A stretch of DNA of 64,000 nucleotides from Sediminibacterium sp. FEMGT703S (GCA_002786355.1 PGCO01000003.1:248001-312000); one strand, 5' to 3'. Counted from the first letter of the stretch, positions 1 through 7,491 are shown. Notes: generated by a model from the sequence alone, not told the origin. A program made the numbers and translations.

Positions 1-471
1 TACTCTTTTTCTGTCTTGCGGAACACCAAAATCAGATGCATTTAAAAGTTCAAAGGAAAGATTATAGCCACACTCTTTAAACATCAATTTAATGTTTTCA
101 AGAGCCTGTTTATGAACTGGCAATAACATACCTGAGACATTCTCTGCTAAAAAAAACTTAGGCTGTTTATCAGCTAGAATTCTTATAAAGTCATAAAATA
201 GTTGACCTCTTTTATCCCCAATTCCTCTCAAAGCACCGGCTTCACTCCAACTTTGACAAGGAGGTCCGCCTATTATACCATCACAATCTGGAACATCTTC
301 AACGGGAATATCAGTTAGACTTCTCTTATCCAATTTAGTATTCGGATGATTTTTCTCATATGTCTCCCATATATCTTTATCGTATTCATTTGCCCAAATA
401 CATTTAAAACCAGCGTTTCTAAACCCTAAATCTAACCCTCCGGCACCTGCAAAAAAAGTTGCTAATTTCAT
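1..471 (-). CDS. DNA (cytosine-5-)-methyltransferase, HaeIII/NgoPII type, 3' part cut by window edge
   Basis: The gene is modification methylase of the adjacent restriction system; it would transfer a methyl group from SAM to C5 of cytosine, probably in GGCC. The first 157 residues are visible. They begin with the SAM-binding motif [12 protein letters not shown] and contain motif IV with the catalytic cysteine, [12 protein letters not shown], and motif VI AENV. The stretch [13 protein letters not shown] followed by LRGI, RG and LFY closely resembles what I recall of M.HaeIII, which supports GGCC specificity. The recognition domain and C-terminus lie outside the window. The start ATG (469-471) lies just 2 bases after the endonuclease stop, so it is the last gene of the operon seen here. 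Confidence 0.93.
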   Translation of the reverse strand, partial: MKLATFFAGAGGLDLGFRNAGFKCIWANEYDKDIWETYEKNHPNTKLDKRSLTDIPVEDVPDCDGIIGGPPCQSWSEAGALRGIGDKRGQLFYDFIRILADKQPKFFLAENVSGMLLPVHKQALENIKLMFKECGYNLSFELLNASDFGVPQDRKRV

Positions 472-473
472 AA

Positions 474-1319
474 TTAAAATATCTTATACGTTATTAATTT
501 ACAATCAATTGTACTTTGAGGGTTGTTTGGATCCCTTACAGAAACATCTGTAACAAATAAATTAGGATCAATTACCCCTTCAAAGGATTTTATACTTTCC
601 TTATCAAAACTAAGATATTTAGTATTTCGCATCAAACAAATTATCTGAAACTTCGTAGATGCATCATAATTAATAAAATCTGAAAATAACCTATTAGGAT
701 TTTGAATTGTCCACATGCCTCTAATTCGTAAATTAGTAATTTCTAGAGGGTCCAGAGCTTTTACCTTTCCTAACTCGTTTGTTTCCTCAAATTTGATATC
801 TGGTATATTTCTTATCCCTTCTGAAATAGTTATCTTCAAATTATCGTATATTTCAATATCAGAAGCGTAACAATCTCCATAAACCAACCATAACAAACGA
901 AGAGATTTTTTAACATTAAAACCAATAGCGTAAACAATATCTTTTTCTGTCCATTGTTCACAATTCTTACACTCATTAGAAATCAAAGGATTATCTATTC
1001 GCAATTTATATTTAGGGTAAGAACTGTTTAATTGAACATCAGAAAATAAACCCTCCATTTTTTTAACTTCTAGGGCATCACCACCACGAATTATAACATC
1101 AGGTGGACTATTTGAACTATCCATGAAACTAAATGTTTTAGCATAATTTTTTTCTTTTTGCTTCTTAGTAGATGAAAAAGACCGGGCATATAAATCTTTT
1201 ACAAAAGTTTCTAAAGCATTACCAACATTTTGAATTCGATTAGTACCAAGTTTTCCTTTTGATAATTTAAAGTTTTGAGTTTCGATTAAATAAATTATTG
1301 AATTAAGAGTATTATACAT
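474..1319 (-). CDS. Type II restriction endonuclease, NgoPII family (GGCC)
   Basis: This protein matches the NgoPII restriction endonuclease family, whose founding member cleaves GGCC. A PD-(D/E)xK nuclease motif is visible: PD, nine residues, then EVKK ([17 protein letters not shown]), followed by [10 protein letters not shown] and a conserved C-x-x-C (ECKNCEQW). The open frame extends 8 codons further upstream to 1343, but ATG at 1317-1319 is chosen because it lies after the stop of the preceding gene and gives [12 protein letters not shown], which aligns with the family N-terminus. The product is 281 residues, a normal family length. It sits between the HaeIII-type endonuclease and the methyltransferase in one operon. 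Confidence 0.88.
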   Translation of the reverse strand: MYNTLNSIIYLIETQNFKLSKGKLGTNRIQNVGNALETFVKDLYARSFSSTKKQKEKNYAKTFSFMDSSNSPPDVIIRGGDALEVKKMEGLFSDVQLNSSYPKYKLRIDNPLISNECKNCEQWTEKDIVYAIGFNVKKSLRLLWLVYGDCYASDIEIYDNLKITISEGIRNIPDIKFEETNELGKVKALDPLEITNLRIRGMWTIQNPNRLFSDFINYDASTKFQIICLMRNTKYLSFDKESIKSFEGVIDPNLFVTDVSVRDPNNPQSTIDCKLITYKIF

Positions 1320-1326
1320 AACAATT

Positions 1327-2202
1327 TTATTTTTTAATAACAACCTCGTTTACTGCAATTTTATAGGGCTGAGTATCAAATTTTAAAGAACCAGTATTTA
1401 GTCTACTAGAAGCAGTATGTAATCGCATGATTATTACCCAACCATTTGAAAATTCTAAATGTACATAGCTGTCTCCCACAACTTCTGAAGTAAATGAATT
1501 TGGTTTGGGTATATCATTAAACTCGATTATTCGAATTTGTTCAGAAGTAACAATAATTTTGAAAAAAGATAAATTACCCACCAGAAAGGAGAAAAAATCA
1601 GCAGCAGATTCATGATTGTTCTCATTAAGAAAGTTTGAAACTAGATAACAAACAGGACTATATAATTTTTCATTTATATAATCAGGATCAGTATTTTTAA
1701 TTTCATTAAATAATGTAACTCCAGGAAAGTTTCTCTTTGCTTCTCTAATAAAATTAGCAATAATTAATTGATAATCACTTCGATATCTAGTCGATCTCAA
1801 ATCAGATTTAACCAATCCAATTTGCTGTGGCAAAGCTCCAGGTCTTTGATGTTTTAGTGCGGAATGATTATGTTTTATTGATAAATTAATTTCAGAATCC
1901 CCAAAAATAATTCTTATATCCGTAACATCTCCTTTAGCAGAAGCCATGTCAGATATCCTATCTACAATAATTAGTGGAATATTCTTTAAACTAAATTTTC
2001 CTTCTAACCATTCAACAATTTTTGTAGATGCGTTTTTGAAATTAAATTTGAGTGAATCATTTAAATTATCAAATTTAACTTTATCTCTTTCTTGGTCTCT
2101 TACAGCAGCATTTGTCAATTTTACATTAAATGTTTTACAAATGGAATCTACAATGATATATTCTAGACCTCGACCATTCTTGTCTGAAAAATTTTCCTTC
2201 AT
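1327..2202 (-). CDS. Type II restriction endonuclease, HaeIII family (GGCC)
   Basis: This 291-residue protein resembles HaeIII-family endonucleases, which cut GGCC. The recognisable parts are GRGLEYII at the N-terminus, the probable catalytic core GDVTDIRII then INLSIKHNHSALKHQRP (a D...SxK variant of the nuclease fold), and a C-terminal LEFSNGWVI, RLHTASS and LKFD block typical of the family. It is the second gene of the operon: 4 bases separate it from the controller gene upstream, and 7 bases separate its stop from the NgoPII-type endonuclease start. Having a second endonuclease of a different family but the same expected site is unusual. Assignment is from recalled family motifs, not a search. 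Confidence 0.82.
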   Translation of the reverse strand: MKENFSDKNGRGLEYIIVDSICKTFNVKLTNAAVRDQERDKVKFDNLNDSLKFNFKNASTKIVEWLEGKFSLKNIPLIIVDRISDMASAKGDVTDIRIIFGDSEINLSIKHNHSALKHQRPGALPQQIGLVKSDLRSTRYRSDYQLIIANFIREAKRNFPGVTLFNEIKNTDPDYINEKLYSPVCYLVSNFLNENNHESAADFFSFLVGNLSFFKIIVTSEQIRIIEFNDIPKPNSFTSEVVGDSYVHLEFSNGWVIIMRLHTASSRLNTGSLKFDTQPYKIAVNEVVIKK

Positions 2203-2206
2203 AAAT

Positions 2207-2416
2207 TTATTTTCTTAAAAAAAAATCTTCAATCTGACAATTTAGAGCCTTAGCCAGTTTTTCAATATTTATTAAGGAAAGGTTTCTTTTTCCGAGTTCA
2301 ATAGAACTTATGTAAGTTCTATGCAGATCAGCACGATAAGATAATTCTTCTTGGGAAAGATTTTTTGAAACCCTTATTTCTTTGACCCTCAAGCCAAAAT
2401 CAATTAATATAGACAT
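2207..2416 (-). CDS. Restriction-modification controller (C) protein, XRE-type HTH
   Basis: A 69-residue single-domain helix-turn-helix protein (RVSKNLSQEELSYRADLHR then TYISSIELGKRNLS) of the size of RM controller proteins. In such systems the C protein binds C-boxes ahead of its own gene, first activating and then limiting expression, so that methylation precedes cutting. Here it is the first gene of the operon C, HaeIII-type R, NgoPII-type R, M, and a direct repeat that fits a C-box lies 24 bases upstream of its start. That position and size distinguish it from a generic phage repressor. Confidence 0.88.
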   Translation of the reverse strand: MSILIDFGLRVKEIRVSKNLSQEELSYRADLHRTYISSIELGKRNLSLINIEKLAKALNCQIEDFFLRK

Positions 2417-2439
2417 AAAGTAAAGTTATTGGTTAGTAT

Positions 2440-2463
2440 ACTATAAGTCTACAGACTATAAGT
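2440..2463 (-). promoter_or_regulatory. Probable C-box operator of the controller gene
   Basis: The 9-mer ACTTATAGT (minus strand) occurs twice at 15-base spacing, at 2455-2463 and 2440-2448, separated by CTGTAG. Each copy is a near-palindromic ACT..AGT half-site, resembling the GACT/AGTC-type C-boxes of controller-regulated restriction systems. It ends 24 bases before the controller start codon, the expected place for an autoregulatory site. Confidence 0.7.
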
Positions 2464-2789
2464 AACACTAAAATGATAATTTTACTGACTTGGAAATATT
2501 CTTGACCTATTTTTTGTTGAAGATTATATAAGTCCATCAAATTACTAAGGACTTAAATTATTGCGTTTATCAAACAAATTGCAGCGCAAAAATTTATAGA
2601 TAACATTCATTCATAAAAAGATAGGAAATAATAATATATATACATAGGAAAAAAAACATGATTATTTGTGCATTGCACCTTTACATCTTATTTTGAGTAT
2701 AATTGGAAAAAGAAAAATATTTCCATTATAAATAGATTATAAACAGAATATGTTTATTGCATTATTCCAGTTCAATAAAGAACATTTTT
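2464..2789. other. AT-rich intergenic stretch with no gene seen
   Basis: About 325 bases between the RM operon and the next small gene. It is very AT-rich with poly-A runs. I found no open frame with a credible start, no hairpin with a T-tract and no tRNA. It probably holds the divergent promoters. Confidence 0.4.
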
Positions 2790-3041
2790 ATGCCTAAACG
2801 TACATTTCACTCAGGAGCAATCATAAACGGCAAACCAATAGAAGTAGAATGTATACCAATAATTAATAAAAAGAAATGTGTGATACTATGTAAGAGTTAC
2901 GGAATAACCATATTCGATATGCAGGATGAAAGAATAATTTTCTCCAAACAAATTTTAGATGAAGGATATCGAAAATTTATATATACAGCTGTTAGGATGT
3001 GGCTTAAAAGCCCACATTTTTTTCCGCCGGGGAAAAATTAA
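2790..3041 (+). CDS. Small hypothetical protein (83 aa)
   Basis: I do not recognise the family. The ATG at 2790 gives MPKRTFHSGAIINGKPIEVEC; an upstream in-frame TTG at 2757 would add 11 residues but is a weaker start. The sequence alternates hydrophobic and polar residues, suggesting a small beta-rich fold, with no signal peptide or membrane segment. Its 3' end overlaps the 3' end of the opposite-strand gene by 38 bases. It lies between the RM operon and the toxin-antitoxin patchwork, so an accessory role is likely but unproven. Confidence 0.5.
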   Translation: MPKRTFHSGAIINGKPIEVECIPIINKKKCVILCKSYGITIFDMQDERIIFSKQILDEGYRKFIYTAVRMWLKSPHFFPPGKN

Positions 3042-3420
3042 AACGCAAAGCAAATGGCTCAACGATTGTTTGTTTTTCTCTCAGTTCTATTTTGACAATA
3101 ATCTTGCTTAAACTATCCAACGAAATATCACTTTCAAAAACGTGCCTATCAACCAATTTATTAATTAGAAATAGTGGCTCTATATTATTAGGGTCAATAA
3201 ATAAATGAATAGGAACCGAATATTCTAAATCTTGACAAAGTACATAAACCCTTATTTGAAATTTTGATAATAAACGCTGCCAATCAATTTGTGAATCCAC
3301 CAATAACTTAACACTCAAAATATTAAGTTTAAAATCAGCAGAGCTAAATTCAAACTGTTTAAATAGGTTTTCCTTACTAAGCTCAAAAAAATCGGATGAA
3401 GCAATATCTAATATATTCAT
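3004..3420 (-). CDS. Hypothetical protein (138 aa)
   Basis: Unrecognised. The protein is 138 residues with alternating hydrophobic strands (KLNILSVKLLVD, IRVYVLCQDL, KIIVKIELRE), suggesting a beta-sandwich-like soluble protein without signal peptide. It starts 18 bases from the start of the plus-strand gene at 3439, so the two are divergently transcribed from a very short shared region; they may form one functional unit. Its C-terminus overlaps the preceding gene tail to tail. Confidence 0.55.
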   Translation of the reverse strand: MNILDIASSDFFELSKENLFKQFEFSSADFKLNILSVKLLVDSQIDWQRLLSKFQIRVYVLCQDLEYSVPIHLFIDPNNIEPLFLINKLVDRHVFESDISLDSLSKIIVKIELREKQTIVEPFALRFNFSPAEKNVGF

Positions 3421-3438
3421 AAAAGAAAAAATTAAAAA

Positions 3439-3834
3439 ATGAGTAGTTTATTTAAACTAAAGAGAATTGATCCTGAAATTGAGGACACTACGAAGATAAC
3501 ACTGGCAAGATATGCACATATTGTTCCTCATTCAATATTTGAACAACATCAATTTAAAGCTCAAATAAAATTATACTCTCCTACTTGTGATTTTATTAGC
3601 ACACCAATGATGCTTTTAGCATGGACAATAACACCGAATAAAGAAATTATAAGAAAACAAACAGACATATCAACAGTACCCTTGATTGAAGCCATGAATT
3701 TTAAGCAAACTAATTCAATTTATTGGCCGGATATACAACAAAGCGATATCAAAGAATTTAAGTATGATATGCTTTTTGTTGTAAAGTACATCTCTACAGC
3801 AGTATCAAGTGATATCTATTTACAAATAGAATAA
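3439..3834 (+). CDS. Hypothetical protein (131 aa)
   Basis: Unrecognised soluble protein of 131 residues, divergent from the 138-residue gene with only 18 bases between starts. It begins MSSLFKLKRIDPEIEDTTKI. The strand-like segments (FKAQIKLYSP, PMMLLAWTIT, YDMLFVVKYIS) give it a similar beta-rich character to its divergent neighbour. No catalytic motif is visible. Accessory-region context is the only hint to function. Confidence 0.55.
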   Translation: MSSLFKLKRIDPEIEDTTKITLARYAHIVPHSIFEQHQFKAQIKLYSPTCDFISTPMMLLAWTITPNKEIIRKQTDISTVPLIEAMNFKQTNSIYWPDIQQSDIKEFKYDMLFVVKYISTAVSSDIYLQIE

Positions 3835-3967
3835 TTATGAAAAATACGACCAAATAGAATTCATCAACGGCTATAATAAAGACGCAAGAAGACTCATCAC
3901 TTCATTTGAAGGCTTCACTACAAGAAACAATACCTACTGCATTAAAATCGGCAAGATCATAAAGTAG
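3830..3967 (+). pseudogene. Orphan C-terminal fragment of an unknown gene
   Basis: An open frame without a start codon reads NNYEKYDQIEFINGYNKDA, then RRLITSFEGFTTRNNTYC, then IKIGKIIK and a stop at 3965-3967. It overlaps the end of the preceding gene out of frame. Its protein-like composition and the lack of any ATG suggest the 3' remnant of a deleted gene; a C-rich repeat follows directly. It could also be chance. Confidence 0.35.
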
Positions 3968-3984
3968 CAGACTCTCCTACCACC

Positions 3985-4010
3985 CAACAGCTATAATCCC
4001 CCTAACCCCA
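3985..4010 (+). repeat. C-rich border repeat (copy 1 of about 4)
   Basis: CAACAGCTATAATCCC followed by CCTAACCCCA. Related stretches occur at 6049-6067 and 7898-7920 and, weaker, at 9555-9576, each between gene modules. The first 16 bases also match the reverse complement of the xylB 3' end (14161-14176). Function unknown. Confidence 0.5.
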
Positions 4011-4072
4011 CCTCTCTATAAATAGGTTACAACCACCATATTTTAATTGCATTAAATTAAAATATACCACCC

Positions 4073-4345
4073 ATGCTCCAAGTAACCTCAATTGAACACC
4101 TCAAACAACTCTCCAATATCAACGGAAGAGCAGAGTTCTATATGCTCCTACTCGGAGGACTATGCAGATCATCAAAAGAAATCCATTACGATGAACAAAC
4201 CAAACGATTCGATATATACAATGAAATAGACGACACCTATCAATCTAACCTAACAGAAAAGGCCTTACACACAAAGACCAATATTCCGGAAGCAATCAAA
4301 AATGGAGTCTTTTATTACCATGGGGAGCAATTGTGGGGGATATAG
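4073..4345 (+). CDS. Hypothetical protein (90 aa), with a decayed copy at 6068
   Basis: A small acidic soluble protein starting MLQVTSIEHLKQLSNINGRA, with NIPEAIKNGVFYYHGEQLWGI at the C-terminus. I do not know a named domain. Parts of both ends recur at 6068-6124 with the middle deleted, so this family has been duplicated locally and one copy has decayed. It ends 5 bases from the convergent PIN-domain gene. A C-rich repeat lies about 60 bases upstream. The family may be carried as cargo in accessory regions. Confidence 0.6.
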   Translation: MLQVTSIEHLKQLSNINGRAEFYMLLLGGLCRSSKEIHYDEQTKRFDIYNEIDDTYQSNLTEKALHTKTNIPEAIKNGVFYYHGEQLWGI

Positions 4346-4350
4346 TAAAT

Positions 4351-4848
4351 TCACCTATACTGCTTAATCATCTTCTCAATCTCTTCCTTTGGCAAACTAT
4401 CATTAACAAGTTTTAGTTTTTCTAACAATAACACTGCAGTTGCTGGTTCTATGATATTCGACTCAACAAGAGTTTTAATTACCCATAAGGTGCCATTCAC
4501 TTGCAAACCATGCTCTTCAGCTTCGTACCTTAAATTTTTGTCACCGGTAACTAATCTACATTTTAATTGCAGTGCTTTCCATAAAACAGATTTATCAGTT
4601 ATTCTACGGAGATTTCGTTTTGTTTTTAAATTAACAACTTCTTCAATTTCCTCAGCCGATAACTTATGAATTGTTAATTGCTTAGAACGGATAAAATGTT
4701 GAACTTGCTCCTTTTGGTCAATTCTTGAAATTTCATTCAGTACAAAATCCGTAGTACAAATTTCATAATCAAGACCAAAAAAATCAGGAAGTACTTCAAT
4801 ACTCATCAAATCAAAAAATACATTCGTATCCGTAACAATCAAATTCAT
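4351..4848 (-). CDS. PIN-domain protein, probable toxin of XRE/ImmA-PIN pair
   Basis: A 165-residue PIN-fold ribonuclease. The acidic active-site residues are visible: DTN near the N-terminus, E in VLNEISRI, D in ITDKSVLW and D in LVTGDKNLR. PIN toxins cut RNA, commonly tRNA or rRNA. The gene starts within the last codons of the upstream XRE/ImmA gene (4-base overlap, 4845-4848), so translation is coupled. An XRE-ImmA/IrrE protein followed by a PIN protein is a known toxin-antitoxin-like arrangement; which RNA is cut cannot be told here. Confidence 0.8.
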   Translation of the reverse strand: MNLIVTDTNVFFDLMSIEVLPDFFGLDYEICTTDFVLNEISRIDQKEQVQHFIRSKQLTIHKLSAEEIEEVVNLKTKRNLRRITDKSVLWKALQLKCRLVTGDKNLRYEAEEHGLQVNGTLWVIKTLVESNIIEPATAVLLLEKLKLVNDSLPKEEIEKMIKQYR

Positions 4849-5915
4849 ACCAACTGTTGTAAATGTTTACGGAATTCACCAACAGTTTTTCCTGAAAAGA
4901 ATGCAGCATCATTAACTGAAATAGCTTCTTTTGATAATCCCAAATAGATTAACCGCTCAAATCGAACTGGCTTTTCTCTACTTAAAAATCTTCCGGGTTC
5001 ATTCAAATGAAACTTTCTTTCTCTGTAACCAATATTAAACTGCTTGTATACATAAGCACTAATAATACCTAATTGTTTAGCTCGATTGAAAACAGCTGAA
5101 AAGGAAATTCCCCAACGTTCTTTGATAAAGACCAATTCATTTTGATAAAACCGGAAACGATTCTTATGCATTTCTTTTCTTGCCATGTCTTCTGGATATA
5201 ACACTGCACTTGCAAAAGCATGGCAAAGATTTTCTTCCTCTTTTTCAGATAAATTGTTTGAAAATTTTAAAGAATGATGTGCCAATTCATGAAGAGCGGT
5301 AAATCTTTTTCGAACAACATCTTCATTACTACTTTGACTTTTCCTTAAAACGATGACTTTTTTCCCATTTATATCCGCTTTCATTCCATCAAAACCATCT
5401 GGAGCATCAATTTCAATTACCTTATACCCTTTATCTTCTAACATTTCAACAACGTCTGGTATAGGATCATAGCCTAATTTCCATTTTTTCCTTAATTCTT
5501 TTGCGGCATCTTCTGCATCTTCAGCATTTTCAATAAGCTTGTCATAAATAAAGTACTCTAGTTTTTCATCAAAATTTAGCACTTCTTCAAGCTCTAAATA
5601 ACGTTCAAAAGTTTCCTTTGCTTTCTCTTCTATTGCAATTTGTTCATTTTTAGAAATCTTAGATATAAATTTTCTATAACTAATATTGTCTAATTTAACT
5701 TCAATACCAGGACTTGAATAAAAATAATCAACCGGAACATCCAATACATTTGATAGCAAAATTGATACTTCACTATCAGGCTTCATTTTCCCCTGCTCAT
5801 ATTTATTAAGTGATTGCTTGGTAACAACATTCTTCATCTTGTCTGATAAATCTTGTAGCGACATACCAGCCATTTTACGAGCTGAAACAAGTCTACTCCC
5901 AAATAGATTTTCCAT
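4845..5915 (-). CDS. XRE-HTH / ImmA-IrrE family metallopeptidase, antitoxin-like regulator
   Basis: A two-domain protein of 356 residues. The first 65 residues form an XRE helix-turn-helix (LVSARKMAGMSLQDLSDKM, then TKQSLNKYEQGKMKPD). The C-terminal half is an ImmA/IrrE-type zinc peptidase with HExxH in TALHELAHHSLKF near residue 210. Such proteins bind DNA as repressors, and the peptidase can cleave a partner repressor or itself on stress. The start is ATG at 5913-5915 (MENLFGSRLV); the longer frame to 5978 would run across the promoter-operator. It is the first gene of the pair with the PIN protein. Confidence 0.85.
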   Translation of the reverse strand: MENLFGSRLVSARKMAGMSLQDLSDKMKNVVTKQSLNKYEQGKMKPDSEVSILLSNVLDVPVDYFYSSPGIEVKLDNISYRKFISKISKNEQIAIEEKAKETFERYLELEEVLNFDEKLEYFIYDKLIENAEDAEDAAKELRKKWKLGYDPIPDVVEMLEDKGYKVIEIDAPDGFDGMKADINGKKVIVLRKSQSSNEDVVRKRFTALHELAHHSLKFSNNLSEKEEENLCHAFASAVLYPEDMARKEMHKNRFRFYQNELVFIKERWGISFSAVFNRAKQLGIISAYVYKQFNIGYRERKFHLNEPGRFLSREKPVRFERLIYLGLSKEAISVNDAAFFSGKTVGEFRKHLQQLV

Positions 5916-5943
5916 AATGACAAAAATTAAGATTTCGTAAATT

Positions 5944-5979
5944 GTTGACAAAATTAATAAATTAATTCTATTTGTCAAC
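5944..5979 (-). promoter_or_regulatory. Promoter with overlapping inverted-repeat operator for the XRE/ImmA-PIN operon
   Basis: GTTGACAAA at 5944-5952 and TTTGTCAAC at 5971-5979 form a perfect 9-bp inverted repeat. On the minus strand a Bacteroidota-type -7 element TAATTTTG (5949-5956) and a TTG (5976-5978) are 19 bases apart, so each repeat arm covers one promoter element. This is a classic autorepression layout, 28 bases ahead of the start codon. Confidence 0.6.
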
Positions 5980-6048
5980 CTTTAATTTAAAAACCCAACA
6001 AAATCCTGAGCGTTTGTACAAACCCTTTAGTGAGAGTTTTTAAGCCCT

Positions 6049-6067
6049 ACAGCTATAATCCCCCCCC
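6049..6067 (+). repeat. C-rich border repeat (copy 2)
   Basis: ACAGCTATAAT followed by eight C residues, matching the repeat at 3985-4010. Here it is fused directly to the decayed copy of the 90-residue gene. A 12-bp palindrome GTTTGTACAAAC lies just upstream at 6012-6023. Confidence 0.5.
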
Positions 6068-6135
6068 AACACCTCAAACAACTCTCCAATATTCCAGAAG
6101 CAATCAAAAATGGAGTGTTTTATTTATTTCAGTAA
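6068..6135 (+). pseudogene. Internally deleted remnant of the 90-aa gene at 4073
   Basis: Bases 6068-6092 match 4095-4119 and the following bases to about 6124 match from 4278 on, with few differences. The two parts join at CCAATAT, a 7-base direct repeat present at 4113-4119 and 4278-4284 of the full gene. The copy has therefore lost 165 bp between short repeats, in frame, and also lacks its start codon. Confidence 0.75.
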
Positions 6136-6156
6136 CTTTAATACAAACATTAATGA

Positions 6157-6387
6157 ATGAAATACGGAGAAATTAGCATTGACCCTGACGTAATGAGTGG
6201 TGCTCCTGTATTTGCGGGAACACGTGTTCAGATTCAAACACTATTTGATTATATTGAAGGAGGTGAAGACTTAGCAGAGTTTCTAGACGACTTCCCCTCA
6301 GTTTCAAAAGAATCAGCTTTGGCAGTTTTAGAAATGGCAAAAAAATCGCTAACATCAGAGAAAATGCTTCATGAAAATTTTGCTTGA
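6157..6387 (+). CDS. DUF433 antitoxin (VapB45-like)
   Basis: A 76-residue DUF433 protein with the hallmark SIDPDVMSGAPVFAGTRV and a C-terminal helical region (PSVSKESALAVLEMAKKSL), an HTH-like fold. DUF433 proteins are antitoxins of DUF5615 PIN-like toxins. The downstream toxin gene begins 17 bases before this stop, so they are translated together. The start ATG at 6157 gives MKYGEISID, the typical family N-terminus. Confidence 0.88.
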   Translation: MKYGEISIDPDVMSGAPVFAGTRVQIQTLFDYIEGGEDLAEFLDDFPSVSKESALAVLEMAKKSLTSEKMLHENFA

Positions 6388-6694
6388 CGAAAGTTTACCC
6401 AGAAAAATAAGATATGATTTTGGCAAAGATCATGATGTTTGGAGTGTTCGAGATAAAGATTGGTTAGGTAAAAAAAATGGTGAACTACTCAAATTGATGA
6501 TTGACGATGGATTTGAGCTCTTTGTGACAGCAGATCAAAATTTACAATACCAACAAAGAATAGAAAAGCTGCCAGTTACTATAGCAGTATTAAAAGGGTC
6601 AGACAATAGATTGACTACACTACAAAAATTAATTCCACTTTTATTTCACAAGCTAAAAGAAGGAAATCTTCCCAATGTGATTGAAATATTTTAA
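6371..6694 (+). CDS. DUF5615 PIN-like toxin (VapC45-like)
   Basis: A 107-residue DUF5615 protein. It begins MKILLDESLPRKI, with the acidic pair DE near the N-terminus, then a further active-site region around VRDKDWLGKKNGELL and FVTADQNLQYQQ. These match PIN-like nucleases of the VapC45 type, proposed to cleave RNA. It overlaps its DUF433 antitoxin by 17 bases. Length is normal and all the acidic residues expected near the N-terminus and TADQNL are present, so it looks intact. Confidence 0.88.
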   Translation: MKILLDESLPRKIRYDFGKDHDVWSVRDKDWLGKKNGELLKLMIDDGFELFVTADQNLQYQQRIEKLPVTIAVLKGSDNRLTTLQKLIPLLFHKLKEGNLPNVIEIF

Positions 6695-6713
6695 CATGAG
6701 GATTTTGATGAAA

Positions 6714-7102
6714 AATAGAGAAATTAGCCCCACTCCCCCTACACCCTATTTATCCAAACTTATTGATTGACTTTGAGCCAGGCAAAGAGAACTATGATAA
6801 TTTAATGGCCGCATACGATCTAATAGAAACCTACTAGGGAAGAAAGAAGCATAAAAATTACATTTTATGCATTAGTTACATCCTTAATTAAATCTATTTC
6901 TGTGTAATTAAAAATGGATACATCGTAATTCGCTAAAAGTTCCATAAAAGTCCTTTTAGTATATCCAGCAAGATCGGCAGCTTGACCTAAAGACAAATCC
7001 CCTTTTTCAAACAACTTAGCTGCTAAAAAAGTTTTAGCGTATCGCTCATCTAAGTCATCAGGTATTTGAAGTGTCAAAGTTTTCATAATATAAATTTACA
7101 AA
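6714..7102. repeat. 389-bp duplicated segment, copy A
   Basis: The stretch is highly similar to 9073-9460. It includes the C-rich head (AGCCCCACTCCCCCTA), a short frame reading YPNLLIDFEPGKENYDNLMA then AYDLIETY and stop, and a whole UPF0175 gene. In this copy the ATG in front of YPNLL is ATT. Similarity stops sharply at AATTTACAAA on the right. Confidence 0.85.
6865..7086 (-). CDS. UPF0175 family antitoxin-like protein, copy A
   Basis: A 73-residue UPF0175 protein (LAAKLFEKGDLSLGQAADLA then GYTKRTFMELLANYDVSIFNY). The family is HTH-like and usually encodes the antitoxin of a DUF3368 PIN toxin. No PIN gene follows here, so it is an orphan. It differs from the copy at 9223 only near the C-terminus (DVTNA against DVSKA). 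It lies 87 bases downstream of the HigBA-like pair on the same strand. Confidence 0.88.
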   Translation of the reverse strand: MKTLTLQIPDDLDERYAKTFLAAKLFEKGDLSLGQAADLAGYTKRTFMELLANYDVSIFNYTEIDLIKDVTNA

Positions 7103-7173
7103 ATTTTATAATGGCAAACATTTGACTAGACTAGTTATTAGTACCAAAAAATAACCATTCCGACAAAATGAGC

Positions 7174-7491
7174 TTAATGAATTGTCAACTCAAGTTTCCT
7201 ATTTAATCCTTGTTCAATTAGCCGATACAAAGTGGATAATTGAATATCTGCCCTACCATTTTCAATCCTAGAAATATAACTTCTCTTCGTTCCAGTTCTT
7301 TCAGCCATTTCGGCTTGAGTTAAATTGGCTTTTTCTCTTTCATCTTTCAACAACTCACCTAAAATAAAAGTCTGTGATTTGGTTTCAAATTCTAAACGAG
7401 ATGCTGTACCACGAACACCATATTTTTTATCTAAATGCTTGTCCCATGAAACAACTTTATCTTTTGTTTTTTTTGTTAATTCCTTTTTCAT
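7174..7491 (-). CDS. XRE-HTH antitoxin (HigA-like)
   Basis: A 105-residue protein with a central XRE helix-turn-helix (KANLTQAEMAERTGTKRS, then YISRIENGRADIQLSTLYRL), preceded by a lysine-rich N-terminus. It is the antitoxin and DNA-binding partner of the RelE-like protein encoded just upstream; the genes overlap by 35 bases, an unusually long overlap that ties their translation. Toxin-first order is typical of HigBA pairs. Confidence 0.88.
   Translation of the reverse strand: MKKELTKKTKDKVVSWDKHLDKKYGVRGTASRLEFETKSQTFILGELLKDEREKANLTQAEMAERTGTKRSYISRIENGRADIQLSTLYRLIEQGLNRKLELTIH

Noticed and set aside
5916..5978. Longer N-terminus for the XRE/ImmA protein
   Set aside because: The extra 21 residues are hydrophobic and would be encoded by the promoter-operator; the shorter start begins just before the HTH as usual.
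6012..6023. GTTTGTACAAAC palindrome as a regulatory site
   Set aside because: It is perfect but short, isolated and next to decayed sequence without a gene start; no function can be supported.
6219..6232. GAACACGTGTTC palindrome as a parS site
   Set aside because: It lies inside the DUF433 coding frame and does not match the parS arms (GTTnCACGTGnAAC); there is also no second copy near parAB.
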